NCBI GenBank assembly: GCA_022794215.1
Contig: JAAWEH010000021.1
Span: 50,089-114,088 of the forward strand
Reading direction: 5' to 3'
Length of the DNA stretch: 64,000 bases
Source of the DNA: Oscillospiraceae bacterium
GTDB lineage: Bacteria; Bacillota; Clostridia; Oscillospirales; Oscillospiraceae
The number at the start of each line of letters is the position of its first letter. The first letter of the stretch is position 1. Made by a program: the position numbers and the translations under genes. Below the pieces are notes generated by a model that was not told the origin of the DNA, did no database searches, and worked only from the letters and a program-made list of their open reading frames with translations. Of the stretch, positions 19,178 to 29,313 are shown in pieces.

Positions 19178-20329
19178 TTAGAGCCAACTGCCCCACCGTT
19201 CCTCCTCCAGAATGGCCAGGGCCAGACAGTAGAGGCAGCCGCCGGTATAGGTGCGGGGGTTAATCCCGGTAAGACCGGAGAGCTTGTTGAGCTTATATTG
19301 AAGGGTGTTTTTGTGTAGGAAAAGCTGCTCGGAGGCCTGCTGGATGGAGCCATTGCAGCCATAAAAAACCTTCAGAAGCTCCACGTAGCTCTCCCGCTCC
19401 TTGGGAGTGCAGTTTTGAAACACCTTGTCCACGTACTCGCGCTTAAGGGGTTCCGGGATCTCGTGGACAAAGATCTCCAGATGGACGTCCCGGTAAAAAA
19501 CGGGCTGGCGCTGGGGGCCGGAGACGCTGCTGTACAGCGCCTTTTCCGCCCGGAGACAGGCCTGGTGCATGGTTTCGCCAAAGGCGGGGCAGGAATCCAG
19601 TCCGGCGGCCAGCTCGGTCTGATGCTCCTGCCGCACCCGCTGGCAGATGGACTCCACCGTGGTGAGCAGACGTTTGTCCGACCAATCGGGGAGCAGGCAG
19701 ATAAATTTCTTTCCGGAGGGGATGACCAGAGCGTCGGGATAGGAGCTGATGGATTTGCGCAGGGTCTTTTCGATCCGATCCAGCAACCGCTGAGATTCCA
19801 GAGTGTCGTCCATGTCCGTCAGGGGCAGGAGCAGAACCGCCCGGCGGGACAGCCGGATGTCGATGCCCAGGGACAGGCCCCGCCGGACAAAGGCCTCCTG
19901 CCGGGCCGCGGCGGGATCCAGCACCCACTCCTGGATATACCCGGTACGCAGGCTTTTTTCCAGCCGTTTTTGCTCTTTGAGATAATCGTCCAGCAAAAGG
20001 ATCTCGGTCATTTTTTTGATGATGCGCCCGTGCTCCTTGATGACCTCGTAGTCCCCGGTGATGCCGATGGCGCCGATGTATTTTCCGTCCATCTCCACAG
20101 GAAAATTGACCCCCTGGCGGCTGCCGGGGTATTCGTCGTCGGAGTTGATGATGAGAACCTCCAGGTGATTTTCGATGAGCTGGCGGCTTCCCTCGTGGAC
20201 GGTGCCGATGCGCTTTTCATCGGTGCTGGCGATGACCACGCCGTTTTCGTCCATCAGATTGACCTTTTGGCGGATAATGTCGCTGAGATCGGTGACGATC
20301 CGCATGGCGGTTGCGCTGCTGATGTGCAT
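19178..20329 (-). CDS. CdaR-family sugar diacid-type regulator (PucR C-terminal HTH)
   Basis: MHISSATAMRIVTDLSDIIRQKVNLMDENGVVIASTDEKRIGTVHEGS...ASEQLFLHKNTLQYKLNKLSGLTGINPRTY. Confidence 0.93.
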   Translation of the reverse strand: MHISSATAMRIVTDLSDIIRQKVNLMDENGVVIASTDEKRIGTVHEGSRQLIENHLEVLIINSDDEYPGSRQGVNFPVEMDGKYIGAIGITGDYEVIKEHGRIIKKMTEILLLDDYLKEQKRLEKSLRTGYIQEWVLDPAAARQEAFVRRGLSLGIDIRLSRRAVLLLPLTDMDDTLESQRLLDRIEKTLRKSISSYPDALVIPSGKKFICLLPDWSDKRLLTTVESICQRVRQEHQTELAAGLDSCPAFGETMHQACLRAEKALYSSVSGPQRQPVFYRDVHLEIFVHEIPEPLKREYVDKVFQNCTPKERESYVELLKVFYGCNGSIQQASEQLFLHKNTLQYKLNKLSGLTGINPRTYTGGCLYCLALAILEEERWGSWL

Positions 20330-20341
20330 GGTTTGCTCCTT

Positions 20342-21616
20342 TCAGCGGGGGGAGACGATGGTGGAGACCCCCTCGGGTATCACGGTGAGCTTTCCCTCCC
20401 GGCCCAAAAGACGGCGGGCGATGGTCAGGGCATCCTCCAGGTTGGCGGCAGGCTCCATCTGGAGGCCCCGAACCAGATCGGGGTCGGCCTGGCTGATGAG
20501 CACCACCCGGTGGTGGGCCAGGATGCGGGCAAAGATCTGACTTTGCCACTGGTCGGGCTGAGTCTGGTGGGCGGGGGTGGCCTGGATCTCCGCCAGGATC
20601 TCTGCCGGGGCGCGGCCGGAGAGGAAGGTGCGGGCAAAGACCTCTCCGCCGTGGCCGTCGCCACAGGCGGCGGCAATGACGATGACGGCGCCGGGGGCGC
20701 AGGCGGCTTCGGCGGTGCACATGCCCTTCACCGCCTGGTAAATGTTCTGATCCAGGGGGTGGCCGTTGTTGGAAGTGATGACGATATCTCCGGGCACCCG
20801 GGGAACGGCGCAGAGCTGCCGTACCAGCTCGGTGCCCTCCCGGTGGGCCTTTTCGCAGTCGCCGGCAAAGGCGCCTACCACCTCATGGCGGGCATTGATG
20901 ACCACGTTGAGCACAAAGGCCAGCTTTGCCGCTTGGGCGGCAAAGAGCATATCTTTGTGGATGGGGTTGCCCTCCAGAATACCGGAGCGGGAGAGGGGAT
21001 CCTGAATGAAGGCGGCGTTGTGGTTCCAATAGACCGTCTCCCGGGCGGCGATGCCGGGCAGTACGCTCTTGCGCCCGCCGGAAAAACCGGCGAAGAAGTG
21101 GGGTTCGATAAAGCCCTCGCTGATGAGCAGATCTGCTTGGGCCGCAAGACGGTTGATGCGGAGAACTCCGCCGGAGGGCAGGGTGCCCAGGGTGACCAGC
21201 TGGTCTTCATCGGCGCAGTCGTGGACGACGATGGGATACCGCTCCACGATCTCCTCACCAAACTTTTCCACCAGCTCGGCCCGGGTGGTACCCCGGTGAC
21301 AGCCGGTGGCGATCAAAATGGTGACCCTGGCCTTGGGATTGCCCCGGTGGATGGCCTCCAGCATGGGTGGAACCAAAAGCCGGCTGGGAACGGGCCGGGT
21401 GTGGTCGCTGGCGATGAGGACGATATTTTCCTTGCCCCGGGCCAGCTCCTCCAGCGTGGGGGATCCGATGGGCCGGGCCAGGGCCTGGGCGATCAGCTCC
21501 GCTTCCCCCGCGGGGGGCACATATTCCTCCAGACGGCCCCGGAGCACGGCGTTGACCTGCTCCTCCGGAACCTGGGCGGTAAGGTGATCCTTTCCATAGG
21601 GGAGAGAGATTTTCAT
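20342..21616 (-). CDS. LarA-like nickel-dependent lactate racemase family protein
   Basis: NIVLIASDHTRPVPSRLLVPPMLEAIHRGNPKARVTILIATGCHRGTTRAELVEKFG...GFIEPHFFAGFSGGRKSVLPGIAA. Confidence 0.9.
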   Translation of the reverse strand: MKISLPYGKDHLTAQVPEEQVNAVLRGRLEEYVPPAGEAELIAQALARPIGSPTLEELARGKENIVLIASDHTRPVPSRLLVPPMLEAIHRGNPKARVTILIATGCHRGTTRAELVEKFGEEIVERYPIVVHDCADEDQLVTLGTLPSGGVLRINRLAAQADLLISEGFIEPHFFAGFSGGRKSVLPGIAARETVYWNHNAAFIQDPLSRSGILEGNPIHKDMLFAAQAAKLAFVLNVVINARHEVVGAFAGDCEKAHREGTELVRQLCAVPRVPGDIVITSNNGHPLDQNIYQAVKGMCTAEAACAPGAVIVIAAACGDGHGGEVFARTFLSGRAPAEILAEIQATPAHQTQPDQWQSQIFARILAHHRVVLISQADPDLVRGLQMEPAANLEDALTIARRLLGREGKLTVIPEGVSTIVSPR

Positions 21617-21767
21617 GGCGGGCCCCTCCTTGTGATCCCCGGCTGCGGCGGGGAGGTTGTTGATTTAAGTGTACCATACCAAAACAAACCCCATATATGT
21701 TACCGGTAACAAAAAACGGCCTGCTTTTTTGGGTAAGGGGACAAAAAGGAAGACCGTCAAAAGCAAC

Positions 21768-21802
21768 AAAAGGGGCCCCCCAACGGGAGGCCCCTTTTTC
21801 CG
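21768..21802 (-). terminator. pyk terminator
   Basis: aaaaggggccccccaacgggaggcccctttttc. Confidence 0.65.
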
Positions 21803-21811
21803 GGGGGAAAC

Positions 21812-23266
21812 TCAGACCGGGGCCTCTACCACCTGGGCCCTGATGAGGTTGGTGGTTCCCCGGACGCTGAGGGGAACGCCGGCGGTAAGCACCACAATGT
21901 CCCCCGGGACGATGAGGGATTCCTTCCGGGCGGTGTCCAGACACAGGGAGAACAGCCGGTCGGTGGAGTCCACCGCCCCGCACAGCAGGGGGCAGACGCC
22001 CCAGGAGATGGCCAGCTGCCGGCGGATCTTTTCCTTGGTGGTCAGAGCGACGATGGGGCAGGCCGGACGGAACCGGGAGATGGCCCGGGCGGTGTGGCCC
22101 GAGGTGGTGGCCGCCAGGATAGCGGCGGCGTTAAGATCCATGGCGGTCATACAGCAGGTGTGGCTGATGGCCTGGTTGATGGCTTCGCCGGTGCTGGAGG
22201 GATCGCCGCAGGTATACTCCCCCTGGCGGCGGAACCGGCCCCAATAGTTGGTGGCCTTTTCCGCGGCCATGACCGTGCGAACCATGGTCTCCAGGGCCTC
22301 CACCGGATATTTGCCCGAGGCGGTCTCCCCCGAGAGCATCACACAGGAGGTGCCGTCAAAGACGGCGTTGGCCACATCGCTGACCTCCGCCCGGGTGGGC
22401 CGGGGGTTGCGGATCATAGAGTCCAGCATCTGGGTGGCGGTGACCACGTTTTTCCCTGCCCGGTAGCATTTGGTGATCATGTCCTTCTGGATCACCGGCA
22501 CCTCGTAGGCGGGAATTTCCACCCCCAGGTCGCCCCGGGCCACCATGGCCCCATCGGAGACAGCCAGGATCTCGTCAAAGTTCTCCACGCCCTCCCGGTT
22601 TTCAATTTTGGAAATGATGCGGATGCCCTCTCCGCCCCACTTGGCAAGCTCCGCCCGGATGTCCTGCACATCGCTGGCCTTGCGGATAAAGGAGGCGGCC
22701 ACAAAATCAAAGTCATGCTCGGCGGCAAAGCGCAGATCCTCCCGATCCTTGTCGGTGAGGGCGGGCAGCTGGATCTTGGCGTCGGGAATGTTGATGGATT
22801 TGTTGTTGCTGAGGCTGCCGCCGGTGACCACCACACAGTGGATCTGATGATCCTCAATGCTCTCCACCCGCAGCTCCACCAGTCCGTCGTCAATAAGGAT
22901 GCGGGTGCCGGGAGTGACCTCGTTATGAAGGTTCTGATAGGTCACCGACACCCAGTTTTCATCCCCCTCCCCCTCCCAGGTGGAAAGGGTGAAGCTCTGC
23001 CCTTCCCCAAGGGTAATGGGGCCGTTTTTGAATGTTCTGATGCGGATCTCCGGGCCTTTGGTGTCCAGCAGGGAGGCGACCGGCCGGCCCAACTCGTCCC
23101 GCATCCGGCGAAAACGGTTATAGGTGGCCAGGTGGCTTTCGTGGGTGCCGTGGGAGAAGTTGAACCGGGCGCAGTCCATACCGGCCAGGATCAAGCGGCG
23201 GAGCATTTCCTCACTGTCCACAGCGGGGCCTAAGGTGCAGATGACCTTGGTTTTTCTGATTTCCAT
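21812..23266 (-). CDS. pyk: Pyruvate kinase
   Basis: MEIRKTKVICTLGPAVDSEEMLRRLILAGMDCARFNFSHGTHESH...DGAMVARGDLGVEIPAYEVPVIQKDMI...MLSGETASGKYPVEA; internal start chosen with GGAGG upstream. Confidence 0.97.
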   Translation of the reverse strand: MEIRKTKVICTLGPAVDSEEMLRRLILAGMDCARFNFSHGTHESHLATYNRFRRMRDELGRPVASLLDTKGPEIRIRTFKNGPITLGEGQSFTLSTWEGEGDENWVSVTYQNLHNEVTPGTRILIDDGLVELRVESIEDHQIHCVVVTGGSLSNNKSINIPDAKIQLPALTDKDREDLRFAAEHDFDFVAASFIRKASDVQDIRAELAKWGGEGIRIISKIENREGVENFDEILAVSDGAMVARGDLGVEIPAYEVPVIQKDMITKCYRAGKNVVTATQMLDSMIRNPRPTRAEVSDVANAVFDGTSCVMLSGETASGKYPVEALETMVRTVMAAEKATNYWGRFRRQGEYTCGDPSSTGEAINQAISHTCCMTAMDLNAAAILAATTSGHTARAISRFRPACPIVALTTKEKIRRQLAISWGVCPLLCGAVDSTDRLFSLCLDTARKESLIVPGDIVVLTAGVPLSVRGTTNLIRAQVVEAPV

Positions 23267-23345
23267 AAAAGAGTACCTCCATATGGGCCGTTTCATTTCG
23301 TTACCTTTTTGACGGGGCCATCATACTATATCCTTCCAAAAATAA

Positions 23346-23388
23346 AAAGCGGCAAAACCACCAAAAATGATTTTGCCGCTTTTTCTTT
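23346..23388 (-). terminator. Terminator of the DHHW-family gene
   Basis: aaaaagcggcaaaaccaccaaaaatgattttgccgctttttc. Confidence 0.6.
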
Positions 23389-24793
23389 ACTTTTTATCCT
23401 CCTCCTGCCGCTCGGCTGCCTTGGCTGCTCTGGCGTCGGCCCGGGCGGTGGGGAGATAGGGGAAGAGCTTATCCACCTTCAAGGAGCCGGTGGAGTTCAT
23501 CACAATGACCAGATCGGGCTCCAGCCAGTCGATGTAGTCCATCATGGTGTCCTGGTTGCCGTTGAAGTTCCGGGGATCGATGGCCATGACCTCCTGGGCC
23601 GTCAGAGCCAGGAAGGGGGTCAAAGCGCAGCCGAAGGAGTCCCGAAGGATCAGGATCCGCTTGCCCCTGGGGTTGTTTTCGTTCAAAGCCCGGGAGAGAA
23701 GGTAGTCATCCCCGGAATAGATGGTGTAGGGGTTGGTGTCGTAATACCCGGTGTCGGCCAGCCGCTCCGGAAAGAGAAGGCTCACCACAAAGGGCCCCTC
23801 CCGCTCAATGCCCACAATGGGTACCGTGTAGGTAAAGTCGGTGGAGAATTTGGGAGACCAGATCTCCAAATCGTCCAGCCCCCCGTACAGGGAACCCACC
23901 CGGCGGCCCTGGGAGCCCAGAAACACATCCTCAAATCGATACTGCTCAAAGGAATCCGGATCGGTCAGTTCCTCGTCAATGGAGAAACGGAAGCGGCTGC
24001 GCAGCTCATCACAAAGGCGCTGATAGCCCAGGAAGGCGCCCGCAGGAGTCCAGTGGTGGTCGGTCTGGAAGAAGAGGGAGACGGCCTCCTGCGGATCCTC
24101 CTGCGCGGCCTGCCGGAAGACGGGGCGAAGATCCAGGGTGGGAACCTTGTTCTCCTGAAGAATGGACAAAAACTGATCGGCCTCCGCGTCGGCGGTGTCG
24201 ACAATGCCGTCGGGCAGTTGGGCCACATCCAGCTTGGAGGGGGCCTGCACATAGAGCAGGGGGATCCGGTATTCCTTGGAGATTCGCTGGGAAAACTGGA
24301 TCATCTCCTGGGCCCGGGTGGTCATGTCGGTCTGCTGGGTCTCCAAATCGGCAAAGACCAGAAGGCCGTCGGTGAGCTTGACCACCGTGTATTGGGGGTC
24401 GGGATCCTCCACCAGCTGCCGGCCCATAAGCCGCTGCAGTCCGCCGTAAAGTTCAATAAAGGTGTGCTCCCGATCCAGAAGCTCGTTGATGGCAGGGTCG
24501 GCCTCCTGGGTGAGGGCGAGAGCGGCGCCGGTCAATTCCTGATAGGAGGGAATGGAGAGGCCCGAAGAGCCTTGGATGGCGTGGGGCGCCGTTTGAGGCC
24601 GGAGCCGGGGATCCTCCCCTTTGACCCGATCCCGGAGAGGGGTTTTAAGCCGGAATGTCCGGGTGGAGTGGGAGGGCACGGCATCCTGAAAGCCTTTGTT
24701 CTGGGGGACGAGCCCAAGGCCCAGATAGATAGAGGATGCCGTCAGCCCGGCCAGGAAAAGCAGGGCGGCATAGCTGTTGCGCCGCTGGGACAT
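23387..24793 (-). CDS. DHHW/AlgX-J-like SGNH-type O-acetyl-transfer associated protein
   Basis: SLFFQTDHHWTPAGAFLGYQRL; KRILILRDSFGCALTPFLAL. Confidence 0.85.
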   Translation of the reverse strand: MSQRRNSYAALLFLAGLTASSIYLGLGLVPQNKGFQDAVPSHSTRTFRLKTPLRDRVKGEDPRLRPQTAPHAIQGSSGLSIPSYQELTGAALALTQEADPAINELLDREHTFIELYGGLQRLMGRQLVEDPDPQYTVVKLTDGLLVFADLETQQTDMTTRAQEMIQFSQRISKEYRIPLLYVQAPSKLDVAQLPDGIVDTADAEADQFLSILQENKVPTLDLRPVFRQAAQEDPQEAVSLFFQTDHHWTPAGAFLGYQRLCDELRSRFRFSIDEELTDPDSFEQYRFEDVFLGSQGRRVGSLYGGLDDLEIWSPKFSTDFTYTVPIVGIEREGPFVVSLLFPERLADTGYYDTNPYTIYSGDDYLLSRALNENNPRGKRILILRDSFGCALTPFLALTAQEVMAIDPRNFNGNQDTMMDYIDWLEPDLVIVMNSTGSLKVDKLFPYLPTARADARAAKAAERQEEDKK

Positions 24794-24827
24794 GGGATCA
24801 TCTCCTTTCATTGGAATGGAACAGCAT

Positions 24828-26252
24828 TCAGAATCGGAAGTAGATAAAGGGGTTGTAAGTGCCCTTTACCAGGTAGCAGGCGCACAGCACGCCCACGGCG
24901 GCAAGCCCTGCGGCGTAGAGGAGATCCCACAGGGGGGACAGATCCAGCCCGAAGGGGCGGAAGGTCTCCAGCTTCTTGCTCAGCCAGGGGGCCAGAGGGA
25001 AGGAGAAAACCAAAGCCAGCACCAGCAGCAGGGCGTTTTCGCGCAGGTAAAGCCCGCACAGCGCATCCACCGTCCCCGTGCCCTGGAAGCCCAGCATGGT
25101 GAGGAAAAAGCTGCCGGCATAGGCAAGGGTGTCCGAGCGGAAGAGCATCCACAGGAAGTTTACTGCCAGCAGGGTGTAAAGCCGCCGGAAGGGGGAGAAC
25201 CAGCCCCGGGCCAGCTTATGGAATTTTTCCAGGTAGAGCAGCAGGAAGTAGAAAAGCCCCCACAGCAAAAAGGTCCAGTTGGCTCCGTGCCACAGGCCTG
25301 TCAGAACCCAGACCAAAAACAGGTTGCGGACGTGGACGTTCCGGGGCACCCGGTTGCCCCCCAGGGGAATGTATACATAGTCCCGGAACCAGGTGGACAG
25401 GGAAATGTGCCACCGGCGCCAAAATTCGGTCACAGTCCGGGAGGCGTAGGGATGATCAAAGTTTTCCCGGAAGCGGAAACCGAACATCTGCCCCAGGCCG
25501 ATGGCCATGTCGGAGTAGCCGGAGAAATCGTAGTAGATCTGGAAGGTGTAGCACAGCGAACCCAGCCAGGCCATGGGGGTGGACAGGGCGGTGGGATCCA
25601 GGGCAAAGACCCGGTCGGCCACCACGGCCATCTGGTTGGCCAGCAAAACCTTTTTGCCCAGGCCGGTAAGGAACCGGCTGCATCCGGTGGAAAAGTCCGC
25701 CCAGTTCTCCTTCCGGTCCCGGATCTGCTGGGCAACGTCGGAATACTTTACAATGGGGCCGGCAATGAGCTGGGGGAAGAAGGAGATATAAAGCCCCAGA
25801 TCCAGCACCGAGCGCTGAACCTCCGCCTTGTCCATGGCCACATCCAGCACATAGCTCAGGGCCTGGAAGGTGAAAAAGGAGATGCCGATGGGCAGCTCAA
25901 TGACCGGAATTTGCCAACCCAGCCCCAAGGCATTGATGGATTCCAGGGTAAAGGTCAGGTATTTGAACACAAAGAGCAGGGCCAGGTTGCAGCCCACCGC
26001 CGCAGCCACGGGCCCGGTGAGGTAGCGGCACTGGAACCGCCGGCGGTGAACCCAGCGGCCAAAGCCGTAGTTCATAAGGATAGAGACGAGCATAACGGGC
26101 AGGAACCGAGGCTCTCCCCAGGCGTAGAAGAAGAGGGAGGCCAGGAGAAGGAAAATATTCTGGGCCTGCCGCATCCCCCGAAGGGGGACGTAGTACCCCA
26201 CCAGCATCACGGGGAGAAAGATGAATAAAAATGTAGAGCTGGAAAACAACAT
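24828..26252 (-). CDS. MBOAT family O-acyltransferase (AlgI/PatA-like)
   Basis: GISFFTFQALSYVLDV...QLIAGPIVKY...FGFRFRENFDHPYASRTVTEFWRRWHISLSTWFRDYVYIPLGGNR...LTGLWHGANWTFLLWG. Confidence 0.95.
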   Translation of the reverse strand: MLFSSSTFLFIFLPVMLVGYYVPLRGMRQAQNIFLLLASLFFYAWGEPRFLPVMLVSILMNYGFGRWVHRRRFQCRYLTGPVAAAVGCNLALLFVFKYLTFTLESINALGLGWQIPVIELPIGISFFTFQALSYVLDVAMDKAEVQRSVLDLGLYISFFPQLIAGPIVKYSDVAQQIRDRKENWADFSTGCSRFLTGLGKKVLLANQMAVVADRVFALDPTALSTPMAWLGSLCYTFQIYYDFSGYSDMAIGLGQMFGFRFRENFDHPYASRTVTEFWRRWHISLSTWFRDYVYIPLGGNRVPRNVHVRNLFLVWVLTGLWHGANWTFLLWGLFYFLLLYLEKFHKLARGWFSPFRRLYTLLAVNFLWMLFRSDTLAYAGSFFLTMLGFQGTGTVDALCGLYLRENALLLVLALVFSFPLAPWLSKKLETFRPFGLDLSPLWDLLYAAGLAAVGVLCACYLVKGTYNPFIYFRF

Positions 26253-26297
26253 CTGGGGCCGTTCCCCCCTTTTTTCAGTGTTTTAGAATAGGGACGT

Positions 26298-27368
26298 TTA
26301 GGTGAGCCAGCGGCCCAGGAAGGGAATTTTGGAAAACAGCCAAGCCACGCCGAAGGCGCACAGGAACACCACCGCCGTCAGCGCCGGTACCGAGGCCACC
26401 GGAGCAAAGGACAGGGTGGTCACCCCCAGGGAGCGGAGGATCATGATGAAGAGATCGTGAACCAAGTAGATGCCAAAGGCGATCCGGGCCACCCCGCCCA
26501 GCCGCTGCCGGCGGGAGCGCTCCTCGCTGACCCCCAGGACATAGCGAAACAGCACCACCACCGCCACCGAAAAGGCGCACACGTTGGGGGAAAAGTAGCC
26601 GTAGAGGGTGTCCACCAAGCCCCCGGCCCGGGTGGAGAGCACTGCGGTGCCCCATACGGTGACCACGGCGCCCAAAACCCCCAAAACGTAAACGATGGCC
26701 TCGGCCAGACGGCTGATGGTGTACTCCCGCAGGTAGTACCCTGCCACATAGTAGCCCACATAGCCCATGACCATCTTTACCTCCAGCCGGTCATACCAGA
26801 GGTGAAGAACGGCGGTGGCGTTGGGCCAGAGCTGAAAAGCCACCGGCAAAACCGAGGCAAAGAGAAAGCACAGCAGGAAAAACCAATGGAAATCCCCCTG
26901 GGAGGCCCCCCGGCAGAAGGCCCGGAGGATGGGGGTGACCAGGTAGAGGCCCAGGATCATGTAGAGGAACCACAGGTGATAGTGGGTGCTGCCCTGAAGG
27001 GCGGCCAAAATACTCCTCCACAGCCCCAGCCAGGTAAAGGCGCCTCCGGCAGCCACATACTCCACCACCGCGTAGACCCCGCTCCAGAACAGAAGGCATA
27101 CCAAGATCCGCAAAGCGTTGTGGAACAGCAGCTTGGACAGGGGCAGAGAACGCCTGGCGTCCAGCATGAACATGCCGGAGAGCATGACAAAGACCGGCAC
27201 ACACCAGCGTACCAGTCCGTCGTAAAGATTAAAGACCCGCCATGCCTGACTGGTCACAGCCACCTGTCCCATCTGGCTGCCTGCCAGGTGGAGGACAATA
27301 ACGGCAATGGTGGCAAAGACCCGCAGCAGGTCGGCATAGGCCACCCGCCCATCTATTTTCTGCGCCAT
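26298..27368 (-). CDS. Membrane acyltransferase (Acyl_transf_3 / OatA-like)
   Basis: RVAYADLLRVFATIAVIVLHLAGSQ...LVRWCVPVFVMLSGMFMLDARRSL; about 10 hydrophobic segments. Confidence 0.9.
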   Translation of the reverse strand: MAQKIDGRVAYADLLRVFATIAVIVLHLAGSQMGQVAVTSQAWRVFNLYDGLVRWCVPVFVMLSGMFMLDARRSLPLSKLLFHNALRILVCLLFWSGVYAVVEYVAAGGAFTWLGLWRSILAALQGSTHYHLWFLYMILGLYLVTPILRAFCRGASQGDFHWFFLLCFLFASVLPVAFQLWPNATAVLHLWYDRLEVKMVMGYVGYYVAGYYLREYTISRLAEAIVYVLGVLGAVVTVWGTAVLSTRAGGLVDTLYGYFSPNVCAFSVAVVVLFRYVLGVSEERSRRQRLGGVARIAFGIYLVHDLFIMILRSLGVTTLSFAPVASVPALTAVVFLCAFGVAWLFSKIPFLGRWLT

Positions 27369-27372
27369 TTCC

Positions 27373-27753
27373 TCACCGCTTTTCCGGGATGATCTCAATC
27401 CAGTAGCCGTCAGGATCTGTAATAAAGTAGACCCCCATGGCCTGATTTTCATAGCAAATACAGCCCATCTTCTCGTGGAGGGCGTGGGCTTTGGTCAAAT
27501 CGGGGACAGAAAAGGCCAGATGGAACTCACACTCTCCAAGATCATAGGGCTTGCTCCGGCCTGACAGCCATGTCAGCTCCAACTGAAAGTCGGTGGAACC
27601 ATCCCCAAGAAAGGCCAGGCGAAAAGGGCCGTCGGGATTCTCCCCGGCCTTTTCCCGTACCACATGAAGCCCCAAGGCCTCCCGATAAAAAGCGATGGAA
27701 CGATCCAAGTGAAGAACGTTGAAATTGAAATGATTGAAAGCAAACAAAACCAT
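27373..27753 (-). CDS. VOC-family (glyoxalase I-like) protein
   Basis: FNHFNFNVLHLDRSIAFYREALGLHVVREKAGENPDG...GVYFITDPDGYWIEIIPEKR. Confidence 0.9.
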   Translation of the reverse strand: MVLFAFNHFNFNVLHLDRSIAFYREALGLHVVREKAGENPDGPFRLAFLGDGSTDFQLELTWLSGRSKPYDLGECEFHLAFSVPDLTKAHALHEKMGCICYENQAMGVYFITDPDGYWIEIIPEKR

Positions 27754-27874
27754 CGCCTCTTTCCGAAAAAATAAACCAAAATATTTTACCATAAAATGAA
27801 AGGGGAGACAAGGGAAAGAAATCAGAAAGGGAAAAAAGAAGCACATTTGGGAGCGAAAAGAGAGAAAGGGGGCT

Positions 27875-29188
27875 TTACAGAAGAGTACCTAGCAGGGAAG
27901 ATTCCCGGACGCCGGTGATCCGCACTGCCTTTTCGGTATTATGTAAACTTTTCGAAGAATCCACCCAGACCTCCACATAGTTGGGGGCATGGCCCCGCCA
28001 CAGGTGGTCCTTCTCCTCCTCAAAGAGGATGGGCAGCTCCTGCCCCACCCAGCTTTCAAGGTATGCCTGCTGCAGTGCCTGGGCGACCTGGGCGGCCCGG
28101 TGAGCCCGCTCCTGCTTCGTTTGATTGGGAACCTGATCGGGCATTTTATCCGCCGGAGTTCCGGGTCTGCGGGAGTATGGGAAGATATGCATGGCAGTGA
28201 AAGCGCACTTTTGGAGGAACTCCAGGGTCTGCCCAAACTCCTCCTCAGTCTCCCCAGGGAAGCCGACGATGAGATCGGTGGTGATTCCTGGGTTGACATA
28301 ATATTTTCGGAGCAGCTCCACACTCTCGTAGTACCGGGCGGTGTCATATTTGCGGTTCATGCGTTTCAGGGTGGCGTCACAGCCCGACTGCATGGAAAGA
28401 TGGAAGTGAGGACACAAATTATGTAAACCAGAAACCCGCCGGCAGAACTCCTCCGTCACCGTCCGGGGTTCCAGAGAGCCCAGCCGGATCCGGCAATGGG
28501 GAACGGCGGCGCAGAGGGCCTCCACAAGGTCGGTCAGCTCCAGAGCATTTTTTAGATCCCGCCCCCAGGAGGAGATCTCAATGCCGGTGAGGACGATCTC
28601 CTTATAACCCTTTTCTGCCAATGCCTTGGCCTCTTCCACTGCTTTTTCCGGAGGCAGGGAGCGCACCGGCCCCCGGGCATAGGGGATGATGCAGTAGGAG
28701 CAGAAATTGACGCACCCGTCCTCCACCTTCAGCATGGCCCGGGTTCGTCCCTCCAGCCCGCCGGCGGGCAGCTCCTCAAAGATTTTGGTTGACATAATAT
28801 TTCCGACGGTAATCTTAGGCGCCGGCTGTGCGCTGCCGGTCTCCGCCCGTGCCGCCGCAAGCTGCTCCAGCTCGTCCAGAAAGGCCATCCGCCGATCTGG
28901 GCCGGAGACCAGATCCACCCCCAGCGACCCTACCGCCTTGGGGTCGGTCTGGGCATAGCAGCCGCAGACGGCCACCAGTCCGGCCGGGTTCTGCTTTTTG
29001 CACCGGCGGACGATCTGCCGGGATTTGTGTCCGCTCATGGCGGTAACGGCACAGGTGTTGACGATGTAGACGTCGGCCCTCTCCTCAAAGGGAACCAGTT
29101 GGTGTCCCCGCCGCAGAAGCTCGGCCTCCATAGCCTGGGTCTCATATTGGTTCACCTTGCAGCCCAGAGTGTAGATGGCAATTTTCAC
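27875..29188 (-). CDS. mtaB: tRNA (N6-threonylcarbamoyladenosine-37-C2)-methylthiotransferase MtaB
   Basis: MKIAIYTLGCKVNQYETQAMEAEL...VNTCAVTAMSGHKSRQIVRR...VEDGCVNFCSYCIIPYARGPVRS radical SAM CxxxCxxC. Confidence 0.95.
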   Translation of the reverse strand: MKIAIYTLGCKVNQYETQAMEAELLRRGHQLVPFEERADVYIVNTCAVTAMSGHKSRQIVRRCKKQNPAGLVAVCGCYAQTDPKAVGSLGVDLVSGPDRRMAFLDELEQLAAARAETGSAQPAPKITVGNIMSTKIFEELPAGGLEGRTRAMLKVEDGCVNFCSYCIIPYARGPVRSLPPEKAVEEAKALAEKGYKEIVLTGIEISSWGRDLKNALELTDLVEALCAAVPHCRIRLGSLEPRTVTEEFCRRVSGLHNLCPHFHLSMQSGCDATLKRMNRKYDTARYYESVELLRKYYVNPGITTDLIVGFPGETEEEFGQTLEFLQKCAFTAMHIFPYSRRPGTPADKMPDQVPNQTKQERAHRAAQVAQALQQAYLESWVGQELPILFEEEKDHLWRGHAPNYVEVWVDSSKSLHNTEKAVRITGVRESSLLGTLL

Positions 29189-29313
29189 GCTTTTCCCTCC
29201 CGGCCCGCTCTTTTTTCTTGAAGAGAGGGCGGTCTTGTTGTATAATAACCTAACTTACTTATTATAAAAGAGAAACGGGCGTTCGTCCAGAGGAAAACGC
29301 CAAGGAGGGGCCT

